Positions 34,101 through 43,087 are shown, numbered from the stretch's first letter. The stretch: 44,466 bases of DNA from Deltaproteobacteria bacterium (GCA_026388695.1 JAPLJH010000022.1:1-44466), one strand, 5' to 3'. Program-made: numbers and translations. Notes: generated by a model not told the origin, from the letters alone.

Positions 34101-34607
34101 ATGTCAACACTGTCAAAAGCAGCGCTGGGAATTCTGGTTCTTTCCCTTGGCTGTTCTTCCATGTCGTATGCACTCACCCCTGAAGAAGCGAAGACTGTGC
34201 AAAAAGTCGCCGTTGAATTTCTCGGCTCTACCCCGGAAAGCACTTTTCTGATTGCTCCCGAAGCTGTTTATGAGCGCATTCAGTCGAGTGCCAAGGATTA
34301 TGTCTTGGTGGATGTCCGTTCTGCCAAGGATTTCCAAGCAGGGCATATCCCCACGGCGATTAATATCCCCTATCGAGACATTGCCAATGCGCAAAACCTT
34401 GCCAAGCTTCCCCGTGATAAGGAAATCATCCTCTACTGCAATTCCGGCCATGAATCGACCAAGGTACTCTCTATTCTCAAAATGCTCGGCTACAACGCTT
34501 ATGGAATGAAATGGGGAATGATGGCATGGAATGTCGTCCCATCCACAGCGGCAACGCTCAAGGCCATCGCTACTGGAACTGCTGGAAGCTACCCTTTGGA
34601 AAAATAG
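34101..34607 (+). CDS. Exported rhodanese-like protein
   Basis: This 168-residue protein has an N-terminal signal; an LGC near residue 18 could be a lipobox but the -3 residue is not ideal. A single rhodanese domain (about 50-165) has the active cysteine C113 in YCNSGHES. The DVRSAKDFQAGHIPTAINIPY stretch is the classic rhodanese opening. In Ext clusters a rhodanese-like lipoprotein (ExtH) partners the porin ExtI; here the gene is 7.5 kb away, so a link is only possible. An AAAGGAG site precedes the ATG. Confidence 0.87.
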   Translation: MSTLSKAALGILVLSLGCSSMSYALTPEEAKTVQKVAVEFLGSTPESTFLIAPEAVYERIQSSAKDYVLVDVRSAKDFQAGHIPTAINIPYRDIANAQNLAKLPRDKEIILYCNSGHESTKVLSILKMLGYNAYGMKWGMMAWNVVPSTAATLKAIATGTAGSYPLEK

Positions 34608-34668
34608 CACGGTGATCGCTCAGCGAATATGATCGGGGATAAAAAAATTTCGTTGCGGGTAATTTCCC

Positions 34669-35661
34669 ATGGCGCATAAACACAACCACGATGGTCACGA
34701 TCACGCCCCTGCCGATTTCAGTCGGGCCTTTGCCATCGGCACGGCGCTGAATCTCGCCTTTGTCTTGGTGGAAGGGGGTTACGGCTTCATTGCCAACTCC
34801 CTGGCGCTGGTAGCCGACGCCGGACATAACCTGAGTGATGTCATAACCCTGCTCCTTGCCTGGGGCGGCATGATCATGGCCAAACGCGGGGCGACGGCCA
34901 GGCACACCTTCGGATTCAAAAAAGGCACCATCTTGATCTCATTGGGCAGCGCCCTGTTTCTCTACGCCGTTATCGGGATCATCCTCTGGGAGGCGGTGGC
35001 CCGCCTGCGCGCCCCTGCCGAGGTCAATGGCATGGCCGTCACCGTGGTGGCCGCCATCGGGGTGGTGATCAACACCGTCACCGCGCTGCTTTTCGTCTCG
35101 GGACGGAAAAACGATCTCAACATCAAAGGCGCCTTTCTACACATGGCCGCCGATGCCGCAGTCTCGGCCGGGGTCGTAGCAGCCGGATTCGCCATCATGG
35201 TCACCGGCTGGAACTGGCTCGACCCGTTGATCTCCATGGCCATCGCGATCATTGTCCTTATCGCCGGATGGGGCATGCTGAAGGAGTCCCTCCATCTCAC
35301 CATGGCAGGCGTCCCAGCCCATATCGAGGCCGAGGCGGTGCTCGACTATCTCACCGGACTGCTGGGGGTGCAGTGCGTTCACGATCTGCACATATGGGCG
35401 GCCAGCACCACGGAAACCGTGCTCACCGCCCATCTAGTCATGCCAGGGGGCGGCGATGACGATTTTCTTCACCATACCGCCGAACACCTGCACCACGATT
35501 TCAATATCCACCACACCACCTTACAGATAGAATTGGAGGACGGGAAAGGACTCTGCCATACCAACAACAAAAGTCAAGGGTGCTGCTGGCCCGGAAAGGC
35601 GGCGGCACCCGGAGCTGCGCAATTCCAACAATCTCAGCCATCCACAGGAGGCGACCGATGA
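34669..35661 (+). CDS. Cation diffusion facilitator (CzcD-like)
   Basis: This 330-residue CDF transporter has an N-terminal His-rich stretch (HKHNHDGHDH), six membrane helices with the HxxxD pairs in ADAGHNLSD and MAADAAVS, and a cytoplasmic C-terminal domain (about 205-300). It ends in a Cys- and Gln-rich tail. It exports divalent metals such as zinc, cobalt or cadmium. The stop codon overlaps the start of the following rhodanese gene by ATGA (35658-35661), which indicates coupling. Confidence 0.92.
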   Translation: MAHKHNHDGHDHAPADFSRAFAIGTALNLAFVLVEGGYGFIANSLALVADAGHNLSDVITLLLAWGGMIMAKRGATARHTFGFKKGTILISLGSALFLYAVIGIILWEAVARLRAPAEVNGMAVTVVAAIGVVINTVTALLFVSGRKNDLNIKGAFLHMAADAAVSAGVVAAGFAIMVTGWNWLDPLISMAIAIIVLIAGWGMLKESLHLTMAGVPAHIEAEAVLDYLTGLLGVQCVHDLHIWAASTTETVLTAHLVMPGGGDDDFLHHTAEHLHHDFNIHHTTLQIELEDGKGLCHTNNKSQGCCWPGKAAAPGAAQFQQSQPSTGGDR

Positions 35662-36113
35662 AAACACCATCCGTACCCGCAGCCTTTCTTGCCTTGACGC
35701 TGTTTCTCATGCTGCCAGCCACGTCCAACGCCGACAAGTTTGACGAATATCTGGCGGGCTTCACCTACCAGGAACGCAAGGATATGAAGATCGAGAGCAA
35801 GGAGCTGGTGGGGCTGCTCCAAAAAGGCGAAGCCCAGCTCATTGATATCCGTTTTCCCGAAGAGGTCGCGGCCTGGCGGATGGGCTTTGCCAAGAATATC
35901 CCGCTCAACGAACTGCCCTCGCGTCTGGGCGAGCTGGATAAGAATAAACTCATCGTCACTGCCTGCCCCCATAATGACCGCTCGCATATAGCCAGAATGT
36001 ATCTCACTACCAAAGGGTATCAGGTCAGGTACCTGCATGACGGTCTGATCGGGCTTGCCGAACTACTCCGGGGCGACGCGGCCAGGGATTTCGTCACTGC
36101 CCCGGCACAATAA
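35658..36113 (+). CDS. Periplasmic rhodanese-like protein
   Basis: This 151-residue protein has a Sec signal (about 1-25) and a rhodanese domain. The active-site loop is CPHNDRS with C103, and the opening is LIDIRFPEEVAAWRMGFAKNIP. It starts in the stop codon of the CDF gene. The frame upstream extends into the CDF gene but has no signal peptide. It could carry persulfide or selenide sulfur in the periplasm and pass it to the thioredoxin encoded next; this is inference. Confidence 0.83.
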   Translation: MKTPSVPAAFLALTLFLMLPATSNADKFDEYLAGFTYQERKDMKIESKELVGLLQKGEAQLIDIRFPEEVAAWRMGFAKNIPLNELPSRLGELDKNKLIVTACPHNDRSHIARMYLTTKGYQVRYLHDGLIGLAELLRGDAARDFVTAPAQ

Positions 36114-36172
36114 GATGCTTTGCAATAGCTCCCGTTTGAAAGGGAGCATCCCTACAACATCAAGGAGAACGC

Positions 36173-36574
36173 ATGAAAACAATTGTCAGATTTGCATTGT
36201 TACTGGCCGCATTGGTAGTCCTGCACACCTCTAACAGCACGGCGGCAAGCACGCCTTCGCTGGTGCCGGTTCCCGACACGGTGACCATGGTCGATCTCGG
36301 CGCCACCTCCTGCATCCCCTGCAAGATGATGGCGCCCATCATCGAGGAATTGGAAGCAGAGTACCGGGGCAAGGCGGCGATCATCTTCATCGATGTCTGG
36401 AAGAATCCAGACGAGGGCAAGAAATTCAAGGTGAGCATGATCCCCACCCAGATTTTTTTCGACCGCGCAGGCAATGAGGTCTACCGCCACAGCGGCTTCA
36501 TGGACAAGAAGACCATTGTCGCCCAGCTTTCCCAAATGGGGGTTGCCCAACCCGCCTCCGGGAGTGGTAAGTGA
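36173..36574 (+). CDS. Periplasmic thioredoxin-like protein
   Basis: This 133-residue protein has a signal peptide (about 1-24) and a thioredoxin fold with CIPC (C47-x2-C50) and the cis-proline in SMIPTQIFF. An AAGGAG site precedes the ATG. Its stop overlaps the start of the broken CcdA-like gene (TGATG at 36572-36576). The pair would be expected to move reducing power from the cytoplasm to periplasmic thiols. Confidence 0.88.
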   Translation: MKTIVRFALLLAALVVLHTSNSTAASTPSLVPVPDTVTMVDLGATSCIPCKMMAPIIEELEAEYRGKAAIIFIDVWKNPDEGKKFKVSMIPTQIFFDRAGNEVYRHSGFMDKKTIVAQLSQMGVAQPASGSGK

Positions 36575-37114
36575 TGGACACCATTTTTCTCCTGGTCAAT
36601 GAATGGATGGGCGCGGGCATCGCTCTTGCCGCTCTGGGCTGTTTTCTCTGGGGAATGATCAGCGTCTTGCTCAGCCCCTGCCACCTGGCCTCGATCCCAC
36701 TGGTGGTGGCCTATGTGGGCGGCCAGGAAAAACTGGTCAAGGGCAGGCAGGCCGTACACTACGCAGTGTTGTTCAGTGTCGGCCTTTTCCTGACCATCGT
36801 CCTGGTGGGGGTGATCTGCGCCCTGCTCGGTAGGATGCTGGGGGATGTGGGGCCGTACTGGACCATGGCCGTGGGAGTGATTCTGCTCTGGGTGGCCGGT
36901 GACATGCTGGGCATTGCCAAGTGCTCCGTGGCTCATCCTTCTTTTTGCCATCGGCCACTGCCTGCCCATTGCCGTGGCTGGCAGTTCCACCGCCACGGTG
37001 AAACGGCTGCTGGCCAGTTCCTCCTTCGGGGAAGCCAGCGCCTGGTTCCGCAAGGGGGCGGGGATGCTGATCGCCGGACTGGGGATATATTTTCTGATCA
37101 GGCCCTTTGTGTAA
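36574..37114 (+). pseudogene. CcdA/DsbD-like membrane protein, broken by internal deletion and frameshift
   Basis: The first about 116 residues carry the CcdA-like N-terminal half, with the conserved cysteine in LLSPCHLAS and three to four helices. After GIAKC at about 36924 the frame no longer makes sense. The family-like C-terminus (LILLFAIGHCLPIAVAGSS... WFRKGAGMLIAGLGIYFLIRPF) continues in another frame from about 36932 to the stop at 37114. About 50 residues of the usual middle, including the second conserved cysteine region, are missing at the junction, so this is a deletion with frameshift and not a one-base slip. The protein is probably non-functional. A sequencing or assembly error cannot be excluded. 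Confidence 0.8.
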
Positions 37115-37142
37115 AAGCAGGGCTGTTATTCGCTTGCCACGC

Positions 37143-37181
37143 AAAAACGGGCTGCCGATCTTTCGGCAGCCCGTTTTTTTT
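37143..37181. terminator. Bidirectional intrinsic terminator
   Basis: AAAAACGGGCTGCCGA (37143-37158) pairs with TCGGCAGCCCGTTTTT (37163-37178) around a 4-nt TCTT loop, and T tracts lie on both sides. It lies between the broken CcdA-like gene and the convergent molybdoenzyme gene and terminates both transcripts. Confidence 0.93.
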
Positions 37182-37205
37182 ATTTCCCTTTCGGAAAACC
37201 GCTGA

Positions 37206-40200
37206 CTATACCTTCACCAGCTTCACCTTGGTGTCATAAAACGAGACACTCCCGCCCACCTTGTCGATCATGCAGGTGTTTTTAAGATGCGGGTCCACCC
37301 ACATGGCGGCATTGGCGTTGATGCCCATAGCGCGGCGCGGATCACCCTTGATCACCTTGCCGTCGATGGTCTGATCCACGGCACCGGTGGCCCAGTGGCC
37401 CTGGCCATGGAGAACGGTGATGATGCCAGGACGGATGGTTTCCGTGACCTGCACCTTACCGACCATCGGCTTCTTTGTGCCGTTTTTCAGATTCCAGCTT
37501 CCTTCCGTATTGGTAGCCGAAATAACCTTGACTTTATCCCCGGTCTTGAGCCCCAACCGCTTAGCATCGCTGGCATGGATGACAATGCCGTTCTCCCCCG
37601 TGGAGTCGTTCAGGTACTGCTGGGTGATGGTGCGAGACTTGGTCATCCGCACGTCCTTCTGGGTGATCATGTGCAGGTCGTAGCCCTTGGACTGCTCGGT
37701 GGGCGGACGGTCCAGGGTGTCCACGATGGGCATGTACTTGGCCATGCCCAGGTAGTGCTTACCGGTGAAGGCGTCCTTACACTTGGCGGTCTTCTCCTGA
37801 TAGAGGTTGATGTACTTGCCCCACTTGTTGGCCACTTGGTCGCCCTTGTAGCTGTTCTCCTGGGTTTCGAAACGACCGCCCCGGTTCAGGACATGCACCA
37901 CCTTGGCGAAGCTCGCCCCGGCAATGGCTTTCCAGCGATCCACGTCAAAAACGTTCTTGGGCAGATGCCTGCGGGACTTGGTAAACAGCTCGATCTCCGC
38001 CGCAGAGGCGTCGGCCACCGGCTCCTTGCCGTCGGTGGCCACATTGGCCACCATGCGGATATAGAAGTCGTCGGGCCGGGTCAGGGGCTGGCCTTCGCCA
38101 AAGCCGCTGGGCCCGAAGCCCGGCAGGCCAAGTTTCTCGGCCAACGCCAGCCAGACCGCCTCGTAGGAGATGGGCTGCTGCTCGCCGAATACGGTGACGA
38201 TCTCGTTGGGCGACGGGATAACCGGCTGGCGGATGGGCTGCACCTTGACCGGCATGTTGGGGTGCGAACCCTGCATCTCCCAGCGCTCCAGATAGTGGAG
38301 ATCCGGGAAGATGTAGTCGGCGTAGACGGTGGTCACCCCGATGGTGATGTCGCTGGCAAAGTAGAGCGGGATGCGCTCAAGATTGACCAACGCCTCGATC
38401 TGGGTGTGCCCGGCGGGCAGGGAGTAGGTGGGCGCCCCACAGTAAGAAAAAAGCGCCTTGATCGGGTACGGGTAGGCATCGGCGCAGGAGGGGATGATCT
38501 CCTCGTAGACATCCGAGGACAGCGGCCACCAGTTGCGCTTAGCCGGGTATTTCGTCGCGTCGAAGATGGTGGACTCTTCGTACTTGGCGTCGTGGCGGAT
38601 GATGGAGAGGCCAAAGGCCTTGCCCGCCTTGGGAGTGATCTTCTTGAAATTGAAGGGCTGCGCCTCGGTTTTGGTGCCGTCGGTGTTGAAGGTGGAGGCC
38701 ACGATCATGCCGCCCTTCCAGTCGAAGTTGCCGATCAGCAGATTCAGGGCATACAGGGCCGAGATGTTGTAAAAGCCATTGGTGTGCTGGGCCGGGCCAC
38801 GGTGCATATCCACACAGGCCTTCTTGCCGTAGCTGGTGAACTCCTTGGCCACCTCCTCGATCACCTTGGCCTCAATACCGCAGATTTTAGCGTACTCGGG
38901 GATGGTTTTTTCGCGCACCGTGTCCAGCAGCACCTGCAAACCGCTCTTGACCTTAATTTTCTTGCCGTCCTTGCCTTCCAGCTCGGCGGTGACGAAGAGG
39001 TCGCCGACCACGGCTTCCTTTTCATCGTTGGGATCAAAGGCCATTGGCTTGCCGCCCTGCATGGCCACCAGGTATTCGAAGGAAAACTCCTTGCCGTCCT
39101 TGTCCTTGCGGGTTTCCTTGTCCTTGAGGCCGATGTCGGAAGCGCGCAGCAGGCTTGAGGGGTTGCCCTCCTTGTCGAGCTTTACCAGCCAGGCGGCGTT
39201 GCACCAGGTGGTCTCCTTGCCAGCTGTGGCCGCAGCCTTGTTGGCGTTGCCCAGGTATTTAGCGTCGAAGCGCTTGTTTTCCAAAATCCAGCGGGCTGCC
39301 CCGTTGGCAAAAGCAGCATCGGTGCCGGGCAGCACCGGCACCCAGCGGTTGGCCTTACTGGCCAGCTTGGAAAACCGGGGGTCCAGCACGGTGATCTTCA
39401 GCTTGCCGTCGGCCAGACGCTGGGTGATGCGCGGGCTGCGGTTGGATGGGCCGTAGTTGGCGTCAAAGAGATTGGCCCCGACAAACATGATGTACTCGGA
39501 ATTCTCCTGATCGGCCTGCCAGTAAAATTTTTGACCATCCTTGAAGGTGTCGCCCACGTACTGCTCGCTCAAGGCCTTGGAGGCGAAGTAAAGCGACCCC
39601 TGGCAGACCGTGGTGTGCCCATGGGTATTGGCCGTGCCGAACTGCTCGGTGAAGCGCTTGGCAAAATCGGCGCGCCCGCCTTTCTTGCGGCCCCACATGT
39701 AGACGAACTGGTTGTTCTTGGGGCCGAAGTCCGGATGGTCCGGGTCGATGAGCTTGTCGAGATTTGCGGCGTGCTTGACTTTGAACTCGGCGATGGCCGC
39801 CAGCTTCTCTTCCTGGGTCTTCTTCTTGCGCAGAGCCGCGACATCCTTGCCCATCTCCTCGTAGACCTTGGCGTCTTTAAGCGCGAAGATCTCTTTCAAG
39901 CCCGCGACCTGGCGGTTCTCCTCGCCGGGTACATGCTTGAAAAGCAGGCCGCCAGCCACGATCTCGCCGATCGCCTGGTCAAAGGGGATTGCCTGCCACT
40001 TGCCCTCGCCGCGCTTGCCCGCCCGTTTCAGCACCCTGGTGATCCGATAGGAGTCGTAAGCGCCCTGATGCCCGGCCTGACCCTTGGGACAGATGCCGCT
40101 GTCCAGCTTGGCGGCCACGCCAACATCCTCTTTCATGGGCAGATGCGGATGGAGGGTGAAGGGATTGTATGGGTTGCCGTCGATCTTCACCGCCACCCCG

Positions 40201-40454
40201 TCCAGCACCTTGACCTTGATGCCGCAGCCGGTGTTGCAGTTGAGGCACACGGTGTACAGGGTGTTTTCGGCCTTCATCAACTCATAGGCCTCGGCGGCGG
40301 TCAGCTCCCCGGCCTCGACCCGGGCGATCAGCATATGGGCGAAATCCAGCTGGCTCGCGGCCAGGGCCGCGCAACCGGCCAAGGCGGTTTTTTGCAGAAA
40401 ATCCCGCCGGGACAGGCCGGGCTGTTCTTCCTTGGTTTTTTTCAGATTATTCAT
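37206..40454 (-). CDS. Tat-exported molybdopterin oxidoreductase, TtrA/SrdA-like, catalytic subunit
   Basis: This 1082-residue catalytic subunit has a Tat signal (SRRDFLQK at 15-22). A 4Fe-4S site, C70-x2-C73-x3-C77-x44-C122, follows in the FdhF/PsrA-type place, and C284 in THGHTTVCQGS is a likely Mo ligand. A molybdopterin-dinucleotide domain lies at about 960-1060 (GIVIHASDAKRLGLKTGDKV). Size and layout fit tetrathionate, selenate and arsenate reductase relatives (TtrA, SrdA, ArrA); substrate cannot be read from sequence. It is the last gene of the five-gene operon beginning with arsR at 43087. No NrfD-type membrane anchor is encoded in the operon. Confidence 0.9.
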   Translation of the reverse strand: MNNLKKTKEEQPGLSRRDFLQKTALAGCAALAASQLDFAHMLIARVEAGELTAAEAYELMKAENTLYTVCLNCNTGCGIKVKVLDGVAVKIDGNPYNPFTLHPHLPMKEDVGVAAKLDSGICPKGQAGHQGAYDSYRITRVLKRAGKRGEGKWQAIPFDQAIGEIVAGGLLFKHVPGEENRQVAGLKEIFALKDAKVYEEMGKDVAALRKKKTQEEKLAAIAEFKVKHAANLDKLIDPDHPDFGPKNNQFVYMWGRKKGGRADFAKRFTEQFGTANTHGHTTVCQGSLYFASKALSEQYVGDTFKDGQKFYWQADQENSEYIMFVGANLFDANYGPSNRSPRITQRLADGKLKITVLDPRFSKLASKANRWVPVLPGTDAAFANGAARWILENKRFDAKYLGNANKAAATAGKETTWCNAAWLVKLDKEGNPSSLLRASDIGLKDKETRKDKDGKEFSFEYLVAMQGGKPMAFDPNDEKEAVVGDLFVTAELEGKDGKKIKVKSGLQVLLDTVREKTIPEYAKICGIEAKVIEEVAKEFTSYGKKACVDMHRGPAQHTNGFYNISALYALNLLIGNFDWKGGMIVASTFNTDGTKTEAQPFNFKKITPKAGKAFGLSIIRHDAKYEESTIFDATKYPAKRNWWPLSSDVYEEIIPSCADAYPYPIKALFSYCGAPTYSLPAGHTQIEALVNLERIPLYFASDITIGVTTVYADYIFPDLHYLERWEMQGSHPNMPVKVQPIRQPVIPSPNEIVTVFGEQQPISYEAVWLALAEKLGLPGFGPSGFGEGQPLTRPDDFYIRMVANVATDGKEPVADASAAEIELFTKSRRHLPKNVFDVDRWKAIAGASFAKVVHVLNRGGRFETQENSYKGDQVANKWGKYINLYQEKTAKCKDAFTGKHYLGMAKYMPIVDTLDRPPTEQSKGYDLHMITQKDVRMTKSRTITQQYLNDSTGENGIVIHASDAKRLGLKTGDKVKVISATNTEGSWNLKNGTKKPMVGKVQVTETIRPGIITVLHGQGHWATGAVDQTIDGKVIKGDPRRAMGINANAAMWVDPHLKNTCMIDKVGGSVSFYDTKVKLVKV

Positions 40455-40490
40455 AACTCCTCCAGAGAGATAGTTTCATGCGGGGCGGCG

Positions 40491-41237
40491 TTAGCGGTAC
40501 AGGGTTTCCAGCTTGTCGTTGGACACATAATAGACCCTGGGGGCCGTGCCCTTGCCCGCCTTGAGGATCTGCACCTTGTTGGCCTTTTTCACCTGGGCGA
40601 TCAGGCTTTTGGGATCGTTCTCGTCGCCGAAATACCCAGCCCGACCGATACAGGTGGTGATGCACTGAGGGAGCATGCCGTTTTGCAGGCGATGCACGCA
40701 GAAATGGCATTTACGGGCATTGCCGATGGGCTGGTTCTTGCCGGAGCGCGGCCATTGCTTGCCGTACTCAAAAGAGGGCATGGTCTCGTATTTCTGGATG
40801 GAGGGAGTGCCTTCGCCATGAAATTTGCCCGCATCCATGGTCCGGGCGCCATAGGGACAGGCCGGGACGCACTTGCCGCAGCCGATGCATTTGGCGTAAT
40901 CGATGGGCACCGTGCCCGCGCCGATGCCCTTGGTTTCCTTCCAGGTCGCCTCACCCTTGGCCGGGCAGGCATCCACACAGGGCGGCTTGTCGCACTGCAT
41001 GCAGGGCCGGGGCAGAAAGGTCCGGGAAACCTTGGGGTACTTGCCCTGCTCGTATTCGTACACCGGGCGGTAGTGCATCTTGGGGGGCAGCTTGTTTTCG
41101 GAAACGCAGGCAATGGTGCAGGCATGGCAGCCCACACATTTGCGCAGGTCGATGAGCATGGCCCACCGTCGCTCTTCGGGCTTTCTTTGCAGCGCCTGCG
41201 CCAGCTCTTCGTGCATGGTAACGAGAATGTCGTTCAT
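40491..41237 (-). CDS. Four-cluster ferredoxin subunit (PsrB/TtrB/ArrB-like)
   Basis: This 248-residue protein has the electron-transfer fold of molybdoenzyme partner subunits. The clusters are bound by CVGCHACTIAC, CMQCDKPPCVDAC, CIGCGKCVPAC, CHFCVHR and a late CITTC. I chose ATG 41237, preceded by AAGGAG; the frame is open for another 27 codons which do not look like protein. A stretch of about 40 residues between the third cluster motif and CHFC is longer than in PsrB. It lacks a signal peptide and is probably carried across by the Tat signal of the large subunit. Confidence 0.92.
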   Translation of the reverse strand: MNDILVTMHEELAQALQRKPEERRWAMLIDLRKCVGCHACTIACVSENKLPPKMHYRPVYEYEQGKYPKVSRTFLPRPCMQCDKPPCVDACPAKGEATWKETKGIGAGTVPIDYAKCIGCGKCVPACPYGARTMDAGKFHGEGTPSIQKYETMPSFEYGKQWPRSGKNQPIGNARKCHFCVHRLQNGMLPQCITTCIGRAGYFGDENDPKSLIAQVKKANKVQILKAGKGTAPRVYYVSNDKLETLYR

Positions 41238-41254
41238 GGCTTCTCCTTGTGGTG

Positions 41255-41569
41255 TTATTTCGTATGACACTTGGCGCAGTTGCCTTTCACCGAAAAGGCC
41301 TTGGCGCCGTTGTGGCAAGCGCCGCAGGATGCTCCGGCCTGCATGGCCTTCATGGTCACGGCCTTGTGCTGCTTGCTGGTGGTATAGAGCTTGGAATGAC
41401 AGGCCTGACAGGCATTCCCCAGCCCGGCCACATGGAGTTCGTGACTAAAAACCACGTTGCCGCCCTTGTTCTGCATGGTGATTTCCCCGCCGCCGACCAC
41501 GGCAAAGGCTGGCGCGGCCATCAAAAACAGATGGGCCAGCACCGTCGGAACTGCCAGAACGCTTCTCAT
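41255..41569 (-). CDS. Triheme cytochrome c7-type protein
   Basis: This 104-residue periplasmic protein has a Sec signal (about 1-25) and three CxxCH sites (CQACH, CGACH, CAKCH). Each is preceded by histidines in the usual c7 spacing, with a GGNVVFSHELH start. It is of the c7 triheme class and carries electrons in the periplasm. I chose ATG 41569, with AGGAGG 6 bp upstream, over the GTG at 41596. It is encoded between the ACR3 transporter and the ferredoxin subunit, 17 bp from the latter, which suggests that it is the electron partner of the molybdoenzyme. Confidence 0.9.
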   Translation of the reverse strand: MRSVLAVPTVLAHLFLMAAPAFAVVGGGEITMQNKGGNVVFSHELHVAGLGNACQACHSKLYTTSKQHKAVTMKAMQAGASCGACHNGAKAFSVKGNCAKCHTK

Positions 41570-41613
41570 GATGCTCCTCCTCTTGAGTGTTTTCACATTC
41601 CACCAACCACTGC

Positions 41614-42702
41614 TTACGATTTGCAGCTCACATGGCAGACGCCAGCAGGGGTCTGCCTGACATGCGGAAAGTAACGACCCCGAAACCAGAGGGCCACATG
41701 AACCAGACCAAGAAGCACAGGCACCTCGACCAGCGGCCCGATCACTGCGGCAAAGGCCTGGCCGGAGTCGATGCCGAACACGGCAATGGCCACGGCAATG
41801 GCCAGCTCAAAATTGTTGGAGGCGGCGGTGAAGGACAGGGTTGCCGATTGCTCGTAAGTGGCCCCGGCTTTCATGGACAGGAAAAAGGAGACCAAAAACA
41901 TCACCAGAAAATAAATGGTGAGAGGGATGGCAATGCGGAGCACGTCAAGGGGCAGCTGCACGATGTATTCGCCCTTGAGGGAAAACATGACCACGATGGT
42001 GAAAAGCAGGAAGATCAGAGTAAGCGGGCTGATTTTCGGCAGCAATCGCTGCTGGTACCACTCCTCGCCCATGAGCCGTAGCCCGAGCAGCCGGGTGAAC
42101 ATGCCCGCGAGAAAGGGGATGCCAAGATAGATGAAAACGCTCTCGGCGATCTGCCCCATGGAGATGTCCACCACCGCGCCTTCAAGCCCCAGCCAGCCGG
42201 GAACGACGGTGATAAAAAGCCAGGCGTAGAATGAGAAAAAGAGCACCTGAAAGATGGAGTTGAAGGCAACCAGCCCGGCGCAGTACTCCCGGTCGCCGTC
42301 GGCCAGATCGTTCCAGACGATGACCATGGCGATGCAGCGGGCCAGGCCGATGAGGATCAACCCCACCATGTACTGGGGCTGGCCGGAGAGAAAAGTCACT
42401 GCCAGACCGAACATGAGGATTGGGCCGATCAGCCAGTTCTGGACCAGCGAGAGCAGCAGCACCCTGGCGTTGCCGAACACCTCGTGGAGCTTCTCATACC
42501 GTACCTTGGCCAGCGGCGGGTACATCATGAGAATCAGGCCGATGGCGATGGGAAGGTTGGTGGCGCCGACTTGGAAGGAGTTGATGACGTCACGGATGCC
42601 AGGATAAAGATACCCTCCGGCTACCCCGGCAAACATGGCCAGAAATATCCACAGGGTGAGGAAACGGTCGAGGAAGGAAAGTTTTCTGGGTGTTTCCGGC
42701 AC
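41614..42702 (-). CDS. acr3: ACR3-type arsenite efflux transporter
   Basis: This protein of about 362 residues has ten membrane helices and the ACR3 motifs: [18 protein letters not shown] in helix 4, with its functionally essential cysteine, and [18 protein letters not shown] in helix 9. It expels arsenite, and sometimes antimonite, from the cytoplasm. I chose GTG at 42702 because an AGGAGA site lies 6 bp before it. The frame is open a further 76 codons upstream, but that stretch runs through arsR. It ends with CHVSCKS, an unusual tail with two cysteines. It follows arsR by 37 bp. Confidence 0.93.
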   Translation of the reverse strand: MPETPRKLSFLDRFLTLWIFLAMFAGVAGGYLYPGIRDVINSFQVGATNLPIAIGLILMMYPPLAKVRYEKLHEVFGNARVLLLSLVQNWLIGPILMFGLAVTFLSGQPQYMVGLILIGLARCIAMVIVWNDLADGDREYCAGLVAFNSIFQVLFFSFYAWLFITVVPGWLGLEGAVVDISMGQIAESVFIYLGIPFLAGMFTRLLGLRLMGEEWYQQRLLPKISPLTLIFLLFTIVVMFSLKGEYIVQLPLDVLRIAIPLTIYFLVMFLVSFFLSMKAGATYEQSATLSFTAASNNFELAIAVAIAVFGIDSGQAFAAVIGPLVEVPVLLGLVHVALWFRGRYFPHVRQTPAGVCHVSCKS

Positions 42703-42739
42703 GGCGGTTCTCCTAGGATTACCACGACCACGGAACAGT

Positions 42740-43087
42740 TCAGCGGCAGGCGGCCTCATTCTTGGTGACAAGGTAGGCGACAAGCGACTCCTGATCCTTT
42801 TTCCCTTGGGGCAGCGCGGCAAGTTCACGCCGGAGCAACTCCAGGGCCTTGTGCTGGAGGGGGTTCTCCTCTCCGGCCAGACTATAATACATCCACAGCC
42901 CTTGACGACGCCCCGCGACCCAACCGGCATTGCGCAGGGTGGCGAGATGGCGGGACACCGTGGATTGCGGCAGATCGAGCACGGTCATCAGATCGCAGAC
43001 GCACCGTTCTCCGCGGGTCAGGAGGCCAAGGATTCTGAGCCGAGTTTCATCGCCCAGGGCCTTGAAAATTGGTGCGGTGGTGTGCAT
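42740..43087 (-). CDS. arsR: ArsR-family metalloid-responsive repressor (second copy)
   Basis: This 115-residue winged-helix protein has CVC (C29-x-C31 in ERCVCDLM), as in E. coli ArsR. The helix-turn-helix is [21 protein letters not shown]. It is only distantly similar to the ArsR at 30333, so the two did not arise by a recent duplication. It leads the operon with acr3, c7, ferredoxin subunit and molybdoenzyme. A GGAGAAGGAGA site precedes the ATG. A palindrome in its promoter lies at 43126-43149. Repression should be lifted by arsenite or antimonite. Confidence 0.93.
   Translation of the reverse strand: MHTTAPIFKALGDETRLRILGLLTRGERCVCDLMTVLDLPQSTVSRHLATLRNAGWVAGRRQGLWMYYSLAGEENPLQHKALELLRRELAALPQGKKDQESLVAYLVTKNEAACR

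Noticed and set aside
37287-41267. Very long open frames on the plus strand (37287-39158 and 39531-41267) opposite the molybdoenzyme and ferredoxin genes
   Set aside because: They are antisense shadows of G+C-rich coding sequence. They have no ribosome binding sites or family-like motifs, while the minus-strand genes have full motif sets.
42703-42930. Upstream extension of the acr3 frame
   Set aside because: It overlaps arsR in another frame and has no family similarity; GTG 42702 has a ribosome binding site.
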